Shown here in pieces: positions 27,767 to 37,622 of a DNA stretch of 64,000 nucleotides. The translations under genes and the position numbers were made by a program. Numbering within the stretch: position 1 is the stretch's first letter; every line of letters begins with the position of its first letter. The notes beneath the pieces were generated by a model. It did no database searches and had not been told where the DNA came from. It saw only the letters and a program-made list of their open reading frames with translations. The stretch comes from Antarcticibacterium sp. 1MA-6-2 (lineage in GTDB: Bacteria; Bacteroidota; Bacteroidia; Flavobacteriales; Flavobacteriaceae). The stretch lies in assembly GCF_021535135.1 (NCBI RefSeq), contig NZ_CP091036.1:496001-560000 (forward strand), in the 5' to 3' direction.

Positions 27767-29818
27767 ATGATATCACCTACCCAAATTCGTTTAAAACATC
27801 GTGATCTTAATTGGTTAAGTTTTAATGAAAGGGTGTTGCAGGAGGCCGAAGATAAATTAAATCCTCTCTACGAACGGATTAAATTTCTGGCTATTTTTTC
27901 TTCTAATCTCGATGAGTATTTCCGGGTACGGGTATCCCAACTTCGGCAAATTAAGAGGGTTGAAAAGAGCATCAGGAAAAAACTTGCACTTCGACCAAAC
28001 AAGGTGACAAAGCAAATCCTTGAAGAAGTGAAACTTCAGCAGGAAAAATTCGGTAAAATTTATCACGACGAGATTATTCCGGAGCTTGCAGAGAATGGTA
28101 TTTTTTTAAAAGATTCTGAAAATTTCAGCATAACGCAGCAGAAGTTCGTTGATGAATTTTTTCAGAAGAACATCAAAGAGAATTTAAAAGTGCGCATCCT
28201 GGATTTTGAAGAATCCAAAGATCTGTTTTTAGTGAACAACCTCCTGTATTTTGCAGTTACTTTTTCTAATGATGAAAAAATGGGATTTGTTACCATTCCG
28301 GCAGATGACTGCGGAAGGTTTATTGAAATTGACAACAGTACTATTACCTTTCTAGATGACATTGTAAGAAGTGAAATTCCTCAACTTTTTCCAAAAGAAG
28401 AAGTTACCGGGATCTATGAAATAAAACTTTCCCGGGATGCTGAATTATATATAGAAGATGAATTTAAAGGAGTGCTGGCTGAGCAAATTTATGATTCCCT
28501 GGCTCAACGTACAGATGGACAACCTACCCGGCTTTTATACGATGCAGCCATGCCCGATGAGGTTCAAAAAAAACTTAGAAAGCTGTTGAAATTGGGAAAA
28601 ATAGATATGATGCCTGGCGGCAGGTACCATAACTTCAGTGATTTTTTTGGTTTTCCTGATCCTACTAATAATCCCGCTCTTCATCGCCGGGAATTACCCC
28701 CGGTTAAACATAAAGTTCTTCACGAAGCCAGTGATTATTTTGAAGTAATTGCAAAAAAAGATCAATCTGTTCATTTTCCCTATATGTCTTTTGATTATGT
28801 GGAGGAATTTCTTGACCAGGCTGCCAATGATCCGCTGGTTGAAAAAATAAATATTTCACTCTACCGTGTTGCAGATGAATCAAACCTTACCTCCAGCCTC
28901 CTTACTGCTTTAGAGAACGGTAAAAAAGTAACAGTTTTTGTAGAGGCCAAGGCCCGCTTTGATGAAGAAAATAATATTATTTGGGGTAGGAAATTTGAAG
29001 AGAAAGGCGCTCATGTAATTTATAGTTATCCAAAGATTAAGGTACACTCCAAAATTTTACTGGTCACACGAAAGGAAAAGGGCGAATCTAAAAACTACGC
29101 TTATATAGGTACAGGTAATTTTAATAGTCAAACCTCCAGGGTCTATTGTGACCACGCAATTTTCACGGCAGATAAATATGTGACGAAAGAGCTGTCAAGA
29201 ATTTTTAAAGTTCTTAAAGGTGATCTAATAGTCCCTCGTGAAAAACGTCTTTTTATTTCCCCTTTTTCAACCCGAAGAAATTTTACAGCTATGATAATGC
29301 TGGAAATTGAAAATGCCTTAGCCGGAAAAAAAGCTGTAATTACCGCAAAGATGAATAGCCTGGAAGATCCCGAAATGATCGAATGGCTTTACAAAGCAAG
29401 TAACGCAGGAGTGAAAATTAGGTTACTTGTGAGGGGGTTCACCTGCCTTATTCCAGGGGTAAAAGGAATGAGTGAAAATATTTTTATAACCAGCATTGTA
29501 GATCAGTTCCTTGAACACGGAAGGATCTATGTATTCGAAAACGGCGGAGATGAAAAAGTCTTCTTTGGAAGTGCAGACTGGATGACACGAAATCTTGACC
29601 GAAGAATTGAAGTAATAGCACCTATTTTTGATGAGGAAATTGCACAGGAATTTAAAGATATTCTAAACATTCAGCTTAATGACAACGTCAAAGCAAGGAT
29701 ACAGGATGAAGCTGAAACAAATGAATATGTTCAAAGGCCAAAAGGTGAGAAAGCAATTAGGTCCCAGGTGGAAATTTATAATTACCTGACAGAAAAACAC
29801 AGTAATGAAAACAATTAG
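27767..29818 (+). CDS. ppk1: Polyphosphate kinase 1
   Basis: A 683-residue enzyme that makes polyphosphate from ATP. The four PPK1 domains are in order: N-terminal helical (NWLSFNERVLQEAED), head (VFTIPAD-like VTIPADDCGRF), and two phospholipase-D-like domains. The phosphorylated His is H427 in KVHSKILLV, followed by YIGTGNFNSQTSRVYCDHAIF; a second His region is HGRIYVFENGGDE. Length is normal. Its last 14 bases overlap the next gene. It acts at the inner face of the membrane in stress and phosphate storage. Confidence 0.95.
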   Translation: MISPTQIRLKHRDLNWLSFNERVLQEAEDKLNPLYERIKFLAIFSSNLDEYFRVRVSQLRQIKRVEKSIRKKLALRPNKVTKQILEEVKLQQEKFGKIYHDEIIPELAENGIFLKDSENFSITQQKFVDEFFQKNIKENLKVRILDFEESKDLFLVNNLLYFAVTFSNDEKMGFVTIPADDCGRFIEIDNSTITFLDDIVRSEIPQLFPKEEVTGIYEIKLSRDAELYIEDEFKGVLAEQIYDSLAQRTDGQPTRLLYDAAMPDEVQKKLRKLLKLGKIDMMPGGRYHNFSDFFGFPDPTNNPALHRRELPPVKHKVLHEASDYFEVIAKKDQSVHFPYMSFDYVEEFLDQAANDPLVEKINISLYRVADESNLTSSLLTALENGKKVTVFVEAKARFDEENNIIWGRKFEEKGAHVIYSYPKIKVHSKILLVTRKEKGESKNYAYIGTGNFNSQTSRVYCDHAIFTADKYVTKELSRIFKVLKGDLIVPREKRLFISPFSTRRNFTAMIMLEIENALAGKKAVITAKMNSLEDPEMIEWLYKASNAGVKIRLLVRGFTCLIPGVKGMSENIFITSIVDQFLEHGRIYVFENGGDEKVFFGSADWMTRNLDRRIEVIAPIFDEEIAQEFKDILNIQLNDNVKARIQDEAETNEYVQRPKGEKAIRSQVEIYNYLTEKHSNENN

Positions 29819-30650
29819 AGTTGGTGGAGTTCCGGAACATTTTAACCTCCCCTGGCACCTTTGCAGGGAAGAAGGAGATTTTGAATACGAGAAACTGAAT
29901 GTAGAGTGGCGTGATTTTCCCGACGGTACAGGGGCAATGAATAAAGCCCTGAGAAACGGAGAAATTGATGTGGCGGTAATACTTACTGAAGGGATCATAA
30001 AAGATATTTCTGCAGGAAATCCTTCCCGTATAATCCAGGAATACATAGCTTCTCCCCTGATTTGGGGAATACACGTTGCTGCGGATTCTCGTTATCAGGA
30101 TATTTCTCAACTTCAGGGAACTAAAGCGGCAATCAGTCGAAACGGTTCAGGATCACAGCTAATGGCTTATGTTAATGCTGAAAATGAGTCTTGGGACATA
30201 GATGAGCTCCAATTTGAAATTGTTGGAGACATAAAAGGTGCTGTCGCTGCACTACAGGAGGACAGGGCTCAGTATTTTATGTGGGAACGATTTACAACAA
30301 AACCTTTAGTGGATAATGGTACTTTTAGAAGGGTGGCGCACTGCCCCACTCCCTGGTCTTGTTTTGTGGTTGCGGCAACAGAGAATTTTATAAAGAATAA
30401 TGAGCTGGAGCTGGAGAAAATGCTGGGCGTTCTAAATGCTAAATCTGTTAGTCTAAAGGAGACAGAGAACATTGAAAACATCTTTGCAGCAAGATATGAC
30501 CAGAAGCTCGAGGATATTAGGGAATGGCTTAATCTCACTACCTGGAGTCAACAGCAAATAAGCGAAGAAGAAGTTCAAAAAGTTCAGGATACGCTTTATG
30601 GGTTGAAATTAATTGACGAAAAACTGCTTAACTTTAAATATTATTTCTAA
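29805..30650 (+). CDS. Substrate-binding-protein-like protein without signal peptide
   Basis: A 281-residue protein with the periplasmic-binding-protein type II layout: IRVGGVPEHFNLPWHL, then NGEIDVAVILTEGIIKDI and GTKAAISRNGSGSQLMAYV (hinge, ligand loop), as in NMT1/nitrate-taurine binding proteins. There is no signal peptide or lipobox: the domain starts at residue 4. It is therefore probably cytosolic, and no ABC permease or ATPase is nearby. It overlaps ppk1 by 14 bases, so it is translationally coupled to polyphosphate synthesis. A role as metabolite sensor or enzyme is possible; the ligand is unknown. Confidence 0.75.
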   Translation: MKTIRVGGVPEHFNLPWHLCREEGDFEYEKLNVEWRDFPDGTGAMNKALRNGEIDVAVILTEGIIKDISAGNPSRIIQEYIASPLIWGIHVAADSRYQDISQLQGTKAAISRNGSGSQLMAYVNAENESWDIDELQFEIVGDIKGAVAALQEDRAQYFMWERFTTKPLVDNGTFRRVAHCPTPWSCFVVAATENFIKNNELELEKMLGVLNAKSVSLKETENIENIFAARYDQKLEDIREWLNLTTWSQQQISEEEVQKVQDTLYGLKLIDEKLLNFKYYF

Positions 30651-30693
30651 TTTGGCCGCAGATTCGAATTAATTTTAACTTACTCTAAAATTC

Positions 30694-31296
30694 ATGAAAA
30701 AACTTATTACTGCAGTTTTTGTATTTTTCTCCTTTGCTTGAGGTTTTTCGCAGGAAGATTCCACACAGGTGTTTCGTACCCAGGAAGTACAGGTTCAGGA
30801 AGAGACTTTTGCAAGGGATATTCTTAAAAATGAATTAAGTGTTGGTGCTTTTAACCTTGTTGTTTTTGGAGCTCTTGATGTTGCATATGAAAGAATACTC
30901 AACCCTCATAGCAGTTGGGCTATAGAAGCTTTTATACTGGCGCTCAACAGGGATTCTGAAGACATAGATGAAGCCTACACCCGCCAGGCTTCCCTCACAG
31001 GAAAATATAAATATTTCTTTGGAGACCGCACCGCCTGGGGTTTCTACGTAAATGGTTTGGCCATGATATCTTCCGGTGAATATGAAACCGGAACTACTTT
31101 TGGCCCCGCAGATGAAGTAAGGGTGCAAACAGATAACTATACAGACCTTGCACTTGGATTTGGTCTTGGAGGTAAATTTGTATCCAGGCAGGGATTTTTT
31201 CTGGACCTTGGTACAGGAATTGGTAGAAACCTTTTGAGCAACAATTCCCCAACTATTGTGGGTCAATTCAATGTAAATCTTGGTTTTAGATTTTAA
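30694..31296 (+). CDS. DUF3575-like outer-membrane protein (in-frame TGA)
   Basis: From ATG 30694, a signal peptide MKKLITAVFVFFSFA is read, then TGA at 30739-30741, then GFSQEDSTQVFRTQE in the same frame through to TAA 31294-31296. The body (NELSVGAFNLVVFGALDVAYERIL…KYKYFFGDRTAWGFYVNG…FNVNLGFRF) matches DUF3575/porin-type beta barrels ending in Phe. The TGA probably replaces TGC or TGG; the open frame after it starts at 30769. Reconstructed length is 200 residues. Probably an outer-membrane barrel of unknown role. Confidence 0.75.
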
Positions 31297-31302
31297 TTCG
31301 AT

Positions 31303-31968
31303 TTACCATTCAATAGGTCTTTTCCCATGTTGAATGAGATAATCATTCGTTTTACTAAAATGTTTATTTCCAAACCAGTGACCACGAATGGCACTAAGTG
31401 GAGAAGGATGTCCACTTTCCAAAATAAAATGTTTAGAGGAGTCAATTTTGGCTCCTTTCTTCTTTGCAGGGCCTCCCCAGAGTAAGAAAACCACATTTTC
31501 TTTTTCAGCAGAAATTATTTCTATAACCCTGTCGGTAAATTTTTCCCATCCCTTTTTTTTATGAGAACCTGCTTCATGAGCCCTCACCGTTAGAACGGCA
31601 TTTAACATTAGTACCCCTTGATTTGCCCAATGTTCTAAATTTCCTGTTTGAGGAGCAGGCTTTCCAAGATCATCTTCAATTTCCTTGTAAATGTTTCGAA
31701 GGGAAGGTGGGATTTTTGCATCTTCATAAACCGAAAAACAAAGACCATGGGCCTGGTGCGGTCCGTGATAAGGATCCTGCCCTAATATTACCACCTTTAC
31801 ATTATCAAATGTAGCTCTATTAAAAGCTTCAAATATGTGTCTGCCTTTAGGATAACAGGTATTTTGATCGTATTCCTGTTTTACAAATGATATGAGTTCC
31901 TTAAAATATGGCTTTTCAAATTCATCCTTTAACTCGTTCTTCCAACCGGGATGTATTTCTACGTTCAT
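31303..31968 (-). CDS. ung: Uracil-DNA glycosylase, family 1
   Basis: A 221-residue DNA repair enzyme that removes uracil. The water-activating motif is GQDPYHG (63-69, catalytic D65); the leucine-loop motif is HPSPLSAIRG; WANQGVLMLNAVLTV is also characteristic. ATG at 31966-31968 fits the family N terminus; the frame continues upstream to 32241 but without homologous content and through the mutS2 start. It is divergent from mutS2, with 48 bases between start codons: two repair genes sharing a control region. Confidence 0.95.
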   Translation of the reverse strand: MNVEIHPGWKNELKDEFEKPYFKELISFVKQEYDQNTCYPKGRHIFEAFNRATFDNVKVVILGQDPYHGPHQAHGLCFSVYEDAKIPPSLRNIYKEIEDDLGKPAPQTGNLEHWANQGVLMLNAVLTVRAHEAGSHKKKGWEKFTDRVIEIISAEKENVVFLLWGGPAKKKGAKIDSSKHFILESGHPSPLSAIRGHWFGNKHFSKTNDYLIQHGKRPIEW

Positions 31969-31979
31969 TATTAATTGAG

Positions 31980-31987
31980 TAAATTTG
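31980..31987 (+). promoter_or_regulatory. -7 box of mutS2
   Basis: TAAATTTG matches TAnnTTTG exactly, 29 bases before ATG 32017, in the short ung-mutS2 divergent region. No clear TTG was seen at -33. Confidence 0.55.
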
Positions 31988-32016
31988 CAGCACCTAAAAT
32001 TAGGGGAAAAAATACT

Positions 32017-34200
32017 ATGATAAAAATTGCAGAAAAAACTCTTATAGATCTTGAATTTCCTACAATTTGTGAGCAAATAAGTCAATTTTGTATCACGCAA
32101 ATGGGAATAGAAAAGGCGTTGAAGATCGTTCCCTATACAACCGGAAAAAATACTGTTTTTGGCCTCAACCAAACCAATGAATATGTCAAATCCTGGCAAC
32201 AGGACAGCAAAATTCCTAATCACGGTTTTGAAAGCGTTCACAAAGAGATTAAAATGTTGGGAATAGATGAAGCTGTTTTGGAACTGGGAGGTTTTAGAAA
32301 GATCACAGCTTTATCTGATACTGCCAACACTCAAATAAAATTTTTCAATAAATTTCAGGAGTTATATCCTACCCTGTATGAGACTACCGCGCCTGTAGAA
32401 TACACCAAAGTCATTACCGAAAAAATAGGAGAAGTAATTAACAGGTTTGGAGAAATAAAAGATGAGGCCTCCCCTGCTCTCTTACAGACCCGCAGGTCTA
32501 TGAATGCAGTAAAGGGAAAGATCAACTCCAGCTTCACCGCTGCCCTTTCTAAATACAATGAATATGGATATTTGGATGAGATTAGAGAGAGCGTAGTAGA
32601 AAATGTGCGCGTTCTGGCGATTAAATCCATGTATCGCAAAAAGGTAAAAGGCAGTATCCTGGGGAATTCAAAAACCGGGAGCATAGTTTATATACAGCCG
32701 GAAGCTACAATGATGCATACCCGGGAATTAAACAATCTGGAATATGAGGAGAAGGAAGAGATCAATCGCATTTTAAAAGAACTTACGAACTTTATAAGAC
32801 CTTATAGAGAACTTCTTCAGGATTACCAGGAATTGTTGAGTGAGATTGACTTAATTGCGGCCAAGGCGAAATACGCAAAAGAGATAAATGGCTTATTGCC
32901 CAAAATTACAAAAGACAGGGAACTGCATTTAAAAGATGCCTACCACCCTATCCTTCTACGCTCAAATAACCGCAAAGGAGAAAAAACTTTTCCGCAGAGT
33001 ATCGAACTTAAGCAGGATAACCGGATCATAGTTATTTCAGGACCTAACGCGGGAGGTAAAAGTATAACCCTAAAGACAGTTGGGCTACTGCAGGTAATGC
33101 TACAGAGCGGGATTTTAATACCTGTTCATGAATATAGCAGGATGTGCCTTTTTACAAGAATTCTCACGGATATTGGAGATAACCAGTCCATAGAAAATCA
33201 TTTGAGTACCTATAGTTACAGGCTTAAGAATATGAATTATTTCCTGCGGAAGTGTGACGACAAAACTCTTTTTCTCATTGACGAATTCGGAACAGGAAGC
33301 GACCCTGAATTAGGGGGTGCTTTAGCTGAAACTTTTCTGGAAGTATTTTATGAAAGGGAATCCTTCGGAATTCTCACCACGCACTATACAAACCTAAAGA
33401 TGCTGGCGAATGAATTACCTCATATGACCAATGCCAATATGATGTTTGATTCGCGTAGTTTAGAACCTTTGTATCGTTTACAACTGGGAGAAGCGGGAAG
33501 TTCTTTTACTTTTGAAGTAGCACAAAAAAATGGAATTCCCTACAGCCTTATTAATCGCTCCAAGAAGAAGGTCGAGCGGGGTAAGATCAGATTTGACAAG
33601 AGCATTGCAGATCTTCAAAAAGAACGAAGTAAACTTCAAAAAACTACAGATTCTTTAAAGACGAAAGAATTAAATGCAGCAAAAGAAAAAGATAAACTGG
33701 AAGAGATAAATTCCCGCGTTCAGCAAAAATTGGAAAGTTATCAGGAGTTATATGATTCTAATCAACGCCTGATTTATCTGGGCCAAAAGATCAATGATCT
33801 TAGCGAAAAGTACTTCAGCAATAAACAGAAAAAGGAACTTATTGGTGAATTTTTAAAAATCGTTGAGATTGAAAATTCCAAACGGAAACAAGAAACAGTA
33901 AAAGAGAAAAAGGTCAAGAAACAGAAAGAACAAAAGGTTATTAAGGAAGCTGAGAAACAAGTTGAAGAAATAAGGCAGCGCAAAAAAGAAGAAAAGAAAA
34001 AAGTAGAAGTTGAGAAACAAAAGGAAGCCAATAAGCCAAAGGCCAATTTAAAAGTTGGGGACAGAGTGCGGCTGGAAGATGGAAAAGCAGTAGGGTCTAT
34101 TGATAATATAGAAAAAGGAAAAGCAACTGTAAACTACGGAATGTTTACTACCAGTGTTTCCCTGGATCAACTGGAACTGGTGCAGGCTAAGAAGAAATGA
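32017..34200 (+). CDS. MutS2-like DNA mismatch repair ATPase without Smr domain
   Basis: A 727-residue MutS-family ATPase. Walker A is SGPNAGGKSITLKT (around residue 342), followed by the MutS signature FGTGSDPELGGALAE and THYTNLKML. A long coiled coil rich in Lys/Glu (about 520-690) follows, ending in a KOW-like segment (VGDRVRLEDGKAVGSIDNI). MutS2 normally ends with an Smr nuclease domain; here it is missing, as in many flavobacterial forms. ATG 32017 is preferred over the TTG at 31975, which overlaps the -7 box. It probably acts on recombination intermediates or ribosome collisions; no mismatch-recognition domain is present. Confidence 0.9.
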   Translation: MIKIAEKTLIDLEFPTICEQISQFCITQMGIEKALKIVPYTTGKNTVFGLNQTNEYVKSWQQDSKIPNHGFESVHKEIKMLGIDEAVLELGGFRKITALSDTANTQIKFFNKFQELYPTLYETTAPVEYTKVITEKIGEVINRFGEIKDEASPALLQTRRSMNAVKGKINSSFTAALSKYNEYGYLDEIRESVVENVRVLAIKSMYRKKVKGSILGNSKTGSIVYIQPEATMMHTRELNNLEYEEKEEINRILKELTNFIRPYRELLQDYQELLSEIDLIAAKAKYAKEINGLLPKITKDRELHLKDAYHPILLRSNNRKGEKTFPQSIELKQDNRIIVISGPNAGGKSITLKTVGLLQVMLQSGILIPVHEYSRMCLFTRILTDIGDNQSIENHLSTYSYRLKNMNYFLRKCDDKTLFLIDEFGTGSDPELGGALAETFLEVFYERESFGILTTHYTNLKMLANELPHMTNANMMFDSRSLEPLYRLQLGEAGSSFTFEVAQKNGIPYSLINRSKKKVERGKIRFDKSIADLQKERSKLQKTTDSLKTKELNAAKEKDKLEEINSRVQQKLESYQELYDSNQRLIYLGQKINDLSEKYFSNKQKKELIGEFLKIVEIENSKRKQETVKEKKVKKQKEQKVIKEAEKQVEEIRQRKKEEKKKVEVEKQKEANKPKANLKVGDRVRLEDGKAVGSIDNIEKGKATVNYGMFTTSVSLDQLELVQAKKK

Positions 34201-34377
34201 GATATTAGATCTTAGATGTTAGACATGAGAAGTTAGTATTGAGTATTGAGTATGCATAATAATAGTAAATGAATATACCTAAGTGGCTTTTGTGGTTATT
34301 AGTCCTCTTAAAAACCAAAAATACTGTTCCGATTAACGAATAGTTGTTTCAACAATTGGAAAAAATTAAAATAAATT

Positions 34378-34800
34378 ATGACTGAAAGTCTACCTATAAA
34401 TAAAAAAATCATCTTGTTTGACGGGGTTTGTAACCTTTGTAACAATTTTGTCAACTTTATTATTGAACGTGATAAAAAGGATGTTTTCAGGTTTGCGTCC
34501 CTGCAGAGCGAGACGGGAAGAAAACTTACTTCTGAACGTGGTATAGAAGTAGAGGAAGCAATGAATTCGGTGATATTAATAGAGCCGGGAGTGGCTTATT
34601 ATCAAAAGTCGGCTGCTGTTCTGGAAATCTCAAAACATCTTTCCGGAGGTTACTCCTCGCTACGATTTTTCTCATTTCTGCCGGAATCGTTTAGAGACAG
34701 CATTTATGACATTGTTGCAAAAAACCGCTACAAATGGTTCGGAAAAAAGGATGCGTGTATGATTCCTACCCCGGAATTAAAAGCTAAGTTTCTGAACTAA
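34378..34800 (+). CDS. DCC1-like thiol-disulfide oxidoreductase (DUF393)
   Basis: A 140-residue protein with the N-terminal signature FDGVCNLCNNFVNFII (DxxCxxC, Cys 18/21) that defines the DUF393 family, and the RFASLQSETG segment. It is a thioredoxin-fold-like redox protein in the cytosol. It is convergent with the symporter gene, whose last 4 bases overlap its stop. The 177 bases upstream hold a low-complexity TTAGA-rich stretch and no gene. Confidence 0.88.
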   Translation: MTESLPINKKIILFDGVCNLCNNFVNFIIERDKKDVFRFASLQSETGRKLTSERGIEVEEAMNSVILIEPGVAYYQKSAAVLEISKHLSGGYSSLRFFSFLPESFRDSIYDIVAKNRYKWFGKKDACMIPTPELKAKFLN

Positions 34801-36140
34801 TTTTGTAGAATTTTTTCCTGTTCAGGCTCACCTGGTTCTTCTGAAGGAGTATGATTATTATCAAACTTCTGATCTCCCAGCTTATTTACCGATTTTGCCA
34901 CCATCATCGAAACTGCTGCATCTCCTGTAATATTTACAGTAGTACGGCACATGTCCAGTGGTCTGTCTACCGCAAAAATTAATGCCAGCCCGGCTTCAGG
35001 GATTCCTGCCTGAGCCAAAACAATAACAAGCATTACCATTCCTGCTCCCGGCACAGCTGCCGAACCAATAGAAGCCAGAGTGGCGGTAGCAATAATTCCG
35101 AGTTGAGCACCAAGGGAAAGATCCATTCCAAAAGCCTGGGCTATAAAAACAGCCGCTACGGCCTGGTAAAGGCTGGTTCCGTCCATATTAATAGTCGCAC
35201 CTATTGGCAGAACAAAACTGGATACCTCTTTATGAACACCAAGATGTTCTTCTACGCGTTCCATAGTAACAGGTAATGTAGCTGCACTTGAGCTTGTAGA
35301 AAACCCGAGTAATTGGGCAGGTGCTATTCCTTTGAAGAAGAAAGCCGGAGATTTGCCTGTAGAGACATATACCATTGTAGCATATACTCCCATCATACAA
35401 ATTAATCCTAATATCACCGTCACAGCATACATTGCAAGAGCAGAAAAGAGATCTCTACTGGGGGATTCTACTACAAGAGCAGCCAAAAGAGCAAAAACCC
35501 CGTAAGGTGCTGCAATCATTATAAGATCTATTAATTTTAAAATAACATCATTAAAACCATCAAAAAAGTCTTTAACAGGTTTTGCTGATGCTGCTGGAAT
35601 AAGAATTAATCCCAGGCCAAAGAAGATTGCAAAAAATATTACCTGCAGCATATTTGTATTATCACTGGCAGCAGCAAATATGTTGGACGGCACAATATCT
35701 TCAAGAGCTTTTAACGGTCCTGTTTCCTGTTGCTGTTGCGCCATTGCTATTCTGGAAGAAGCATCACTGGAATAGCTGGTAAGAAGGTCGTTGCGGGTTT
35801 CTTTGGAAATAGTGTTCCCCGGCTGAATTATATTTACCAGTCCTAATCCTATGCTAACTGCAACAACGGTAGTAGCTACAAAGGTGAAAATGGTGCGGGC
35901 TCCCATCTTCGATAGCTTGGAAATATCTTTGAGATCTGATACTCCTTTAATAAGAGATGCAAGTATCAGCGGAACCGCGATTAGCTTTAACGCATTGATA
36001 AAAATGGTTCCAAAAGGTTTAATCCAGTCCTTGATGAATTGCGGTCCCCAGGAAAATTTTGAGAGAAGAATAGCGAAGAGAATCCCCGCTGCCATTCCTA
36101 AAAGGATCTGCCAGTGCAGAGCCAGCTTTTTTGTTTTCAC
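34797..36140 (-). CDS. Dicarboxylate/amino acid:cation symporter (DAACS), copy 1
   Basis: A 447-residue inner-membrane transporter of the GltP/DctA family, carrying glutamate, aspartate or C4-dicarboxylates with Na+ or H+. Signatures: FIKDWIKPFGTIFINALKLIAVPLIL, the serine-rich FSTSSSAATLPVTM (hairpin 1), GATINMDGTSLYQ (NMDGT cation site) and AVDRPLDMCRTTVNITGD (substrate Arg and Asp). A 60-80-residue insertion (SYSSDASSRIAMAQQQQ) follows helix 3. The paralogue just upstream at 36263 is highly similar. Confidence 0.93.
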   Translation of the reverse strand: MKTKKLALHWQILLGMAAGILFAILLSKFSWGPQFIKDWIKPFGTIFINALKLIAVPLILASLIKGVSDLKDISKLSKMGARTIFTFVATTVVAVSIGLGLVNIIQPGNTISKETRNDLLTSYSSDASSRIAMAQQQQETGPLKALEDIVPSNIFAAASDNTNMLQVIFFAIFFGLGLILIPAASAKPVKDFFDGFNDVILKLIDLIMIAAPYGVFALLAALVVESPSRDLFSALAMYAVTVILGLICMMGVYATMVYVSTGKSPAFFFKGIAPAQLLGFSTSSSAATLPVTMERVEEHLGVHKEVSSFVLPIGATINMDGTSLYQAVAAVFIAQAFGMDLSLGAQLGIIATATLASIGSAAVPGAGMVMLVIVLAQAGIPEAGLALIFAVDRPLDMCRTTVNITGDAAVSMMVAKSVNKLGDQKFDNNHTPSEEPGEPEQEKILQN

Positions 36141-36262
36141 AAAATTGAATGTTTGAAATAACAGCTAAAAGTATACTATTGGAAGCATACTTTTTCAACT
36201 TTAATAGCAATTATTTTTAGCTAAGGAAAACTCTTCAGGGATCAAGAATATGAAGTAAATTT

Positions 36263-37604
36263 CTATCTCCTGGTTTCAATTTTTTCTTCAGTCCTTTTAT
36301 CTTCTTGAGGATAATTATCATCCCATTCCACCACATTAGGCGGTCCAAGTTTGTCAACAGATTTTGCTACGAGCATAGACACAGCGGCATCTCCTGTAAT
36401 ATTAACAGTAGTACGGCACATATCCAGTGGCCTGTCCACAGCAAAAATAAGGGCAAGTCCTGCTTCGGGTATTCCTGCCTGGGCAAGAACTATAACCAGC
36501 ATAACCATTCCCGCTCCCGGTACAGCCGCTGACCCTATAGATGCGAGAGTCGCGGTAGCAATAATACCCAATTGTGTTCCAAAAGTAAGATCCATTCCAA
36601 AAGCCTGGGCAATAAACACGGCCGCTACCGCCTGATAGAGACTTGTTCCATCCATATTAATTGTAGCTCCAATGGGAAGTACAAAACTAGCCACCTCTTT
36701 ATGAACTCCCATATGTTCCTCTACTCTTTCCATGGTCACAGGAAGAGTCGCTGCACTCGAGCTTGTAGAAAAACCGAGAAGCTGGGCTAGGTGCTATTCC
36801 ATTTATAAAAAATGCCGGAGTGTTTTTTGTAAAAATCCAGACTAATAAAACGTAAAAACCTATCATAATTAAAAGACCCAGGATTACCGTTAAGCCATAC
36901 ATAGCAAGTGCGGCAAAAAGATCTGCGCTGGGAGACTCTATAACAAGTGCAGCGAGCAGAGCAAATACACCGTAAGGAGCAGTTAACATGATGAGATCTA
37001 TAAGCTTTAGGATCACATCATTAAATCCGTCAAAAAAATCTTTTACAGGTTTAGCTGTAGCCTCTGGAATAAGAATTAATCCTAACCCGAAAAAGATTGC
37101 AAAAAAGATTACCTGCAGCATATTTCCATTGTCGCTGGCTGCTGCAAAAATGTTGCTGGGTACGATATCTTCCAAAGCCTGTAGCGGGCCTGCATCCTTT
37201 TGTCGCTGTGCGTCAGCAATGCGGGTGTTTGCATCACCTGCGTAATTATTTAGGAGATCGGTCCGGGTTTCTTCAGTGATTGCATTCCCGGGCTGGATTA
37301 GGTTTACCATTCCAAGACCTATAGAAACGGCTACAATAGTCGTAATGATATAGGTGGCAATGGTACGGGTTCCCATTTTTGAAAGCTTTGAAATATCCTT
37401 GAGATCAGAAATTCCTTTAACAAGAGAAGCAAGAATAAGTGGTACTGCAATTAATTTAAGAGCATTGATAAATATATTACCAAATGGTTTGATCCAGTCA
37501 CTAATAAATTCAGCTCCCCAACTAAAGTTGCTCAGGAGTAGAGCGAAAAGTACTCCTGCGGCCATGCCAAGTAGGATCTGCCAGTGCAGTGCTAATTTCT
37601 TCAT
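36263..37604 (-). CDS. Dicarboxylate/amino acid:cation symporter (DAACS), copy 2 (frame-disrupted)
   Basis: A tandem paralogue of the gene at 34797, reconstructed at 447 residues, the same length. NMDGT, AVDRPLDMCRTTVNITGD and the serine-rich loop are all present. The frame moves near 36788 (GIAP-SPASR versus GIAPAQLLGFSTSS), one base extra in CTAGG. The two copies differ at many synonymous and some coding positions, so the duplication is real and old, not an assembly repeat. The spacer of 122 bases lets both be cotranscribed. Confidence 0.9.
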
Positions 37605-37622
37605 CTTGGTTATTTCAGCTTG

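Noticed and set aside
30739..30741. Selenocysteine at the TGA in the DUF3575-like gene
   Set aside because: The codon lies in the signal peptide, no SECIS-like hairpin follows closely, and the family is not a selenoprotein family.
31303..32241. Longer ung reading frame starting at 32241
   Set aside because: The extra 91 residues lie antisense to mutS2 and show no relation to the glycosylase family, whose N terminus fits ATG 31968.
34797..37604. Tandem symporters as an assembly duplication
   Set aside because: The copies differ throughout at the nucleotide level and in parts of the protein (insert and C terminus).
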